Below are positions 63,533 to 64,000 of a DNA stretch of 64,000 nt, piece by piece. The position numbers were made by a program, and so were the translations under genes. Every line of letters starts with the position of its first letter. Position 1 is the stretch's first letter. Below the pieces are notes generated by a model, which did no database searches, had not been told where the DNA came from, and worked only from the letters and a program-made list of their open reading frames with translations. Source of the stretch: Psococerastis gibbosa. Lineage: Eukaryota; Arthropoda; Insecta; Psocodea; Psocidae. The DNA is taken from assembly GCA_963971405.1 (NCBI GenBank), contig OZ020488.1, forward strand, positions 6,203,261 through 6,267,260, read 5' to 3'.

Positions 63533-64000
63533 TATTATCTGAGTTTTGGCTTGTTAAATAATATAAATAAATATAAATAAAAACATTTAAGAGCTTACAA
63601 TACTGTTTTTATTGAAATATTAAGAGTGTACCGCCCGTAGGAAATTGGCAGCCCGAAATTTAATACTTTTTATTTTTTATTTAATTAACTAAGCATGCTA
63701 TTAATGATTTGGCTCATCTAAGTCGTACAAGACTACTTCATGCACCATATCATAAGATATTTTTAATTTTCGAAATTGTACTGCCCCTAACCAGCTCAAG
63801 TTCGGACACTTGAATTTTTGTATCACTAATTTTATTTAACTAGGTCCTAGGAAGTGGATCATTTTCGTAGTCCTTGCAAGGATGGAAACAAATATTATCC
63901 CTGAGGTTATGCTTCCATAGATTTTAAAAATATTTTCTTCAAAATCTACCTAATGGTGCATATTTTAATGTACTATAGTCAAACAAAAATTAATCTGTCG
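63533..64000. other. AT-rich spacer
   Basis: No supported feature up to the window end. Confidence 0.5.

Overview
The window looks like nuclear DNA from an invertebrate, most likely an insect. It is AT-rich, has no bacterial-style gene packing, and is filled with short non-autonomous transposons and broken ends of non-LTR retrotransposons (LINEs). The insect reading rests on three things: a Helitron terminus of a type I know from insect genomes, tRNA-derived SINEs, and many distinct LINE 3' ends. The sequence does not let me name an order or species. I found no intact protein-coding gene. The longest open frames (about 130-146 codons) are at the length expected by chance or are made by in-frame tandem repeats. 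Four short segments read like coding sequence but match nothing I recognise (4759-4974, 28251-28480, 30410-30517, 62183-62551).

Working names used below. SINE-1: one shared head with two alternative tails. SINE-2: tRNA-derived, (TTTA)n tail. SINE-3: about 350 bp, (GAA)n tail. Rep-I: about 245 bp dispersed repeat. Rep-G: about 240 bp dispersed repeat. Rep850: about 840 bp dispersed element of unknown class. Pal-MITE: 384 bp element with terminal inverted repeats over 100 bp long. Rep-J and Rep-N: smaller dispersed repeats.

Layout. 0-13 kb: SINE-1, a small hAT-type MITE, LINE ends, Rep850, a target-site-flanked LINE at the end of a Rep-I copy, and a TA-flanked MITE nested inside a second copy of itself. 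13-20 kb: a tandem array of about 140 bp units, more LINE ends, and the first Pal-MITE. 20-30 kb: two near-complete Rep850 copies, a 78 bp tandem array, tRNA-derived SINEs and a SINE-1 nested in Rep-G. 30-36 kb: a complete hAT MITE with 8 bp duplications, Pal-MITE 2, and two SINE-1 copies with clear target-site duplications, one inside another SINE. 36-48 kb: mostly plain AT-rich sequence with a long hairpin, three SINE-2 copies, Pal-MITE 3 and Rep850. 48-50 kb: a minisatellite-like array. 50-64 kb: SINE-3 copies, tandem repeats, Pal-MITEs 4 and 5, a non-autonomous Helitron, and a SINE-1 inside the poly-C tract of a hAT MITE.

Nothing here works as a pathway. What the window records is the order of insertions, and several target-site duplications are clear enough to fix which element landed in which.
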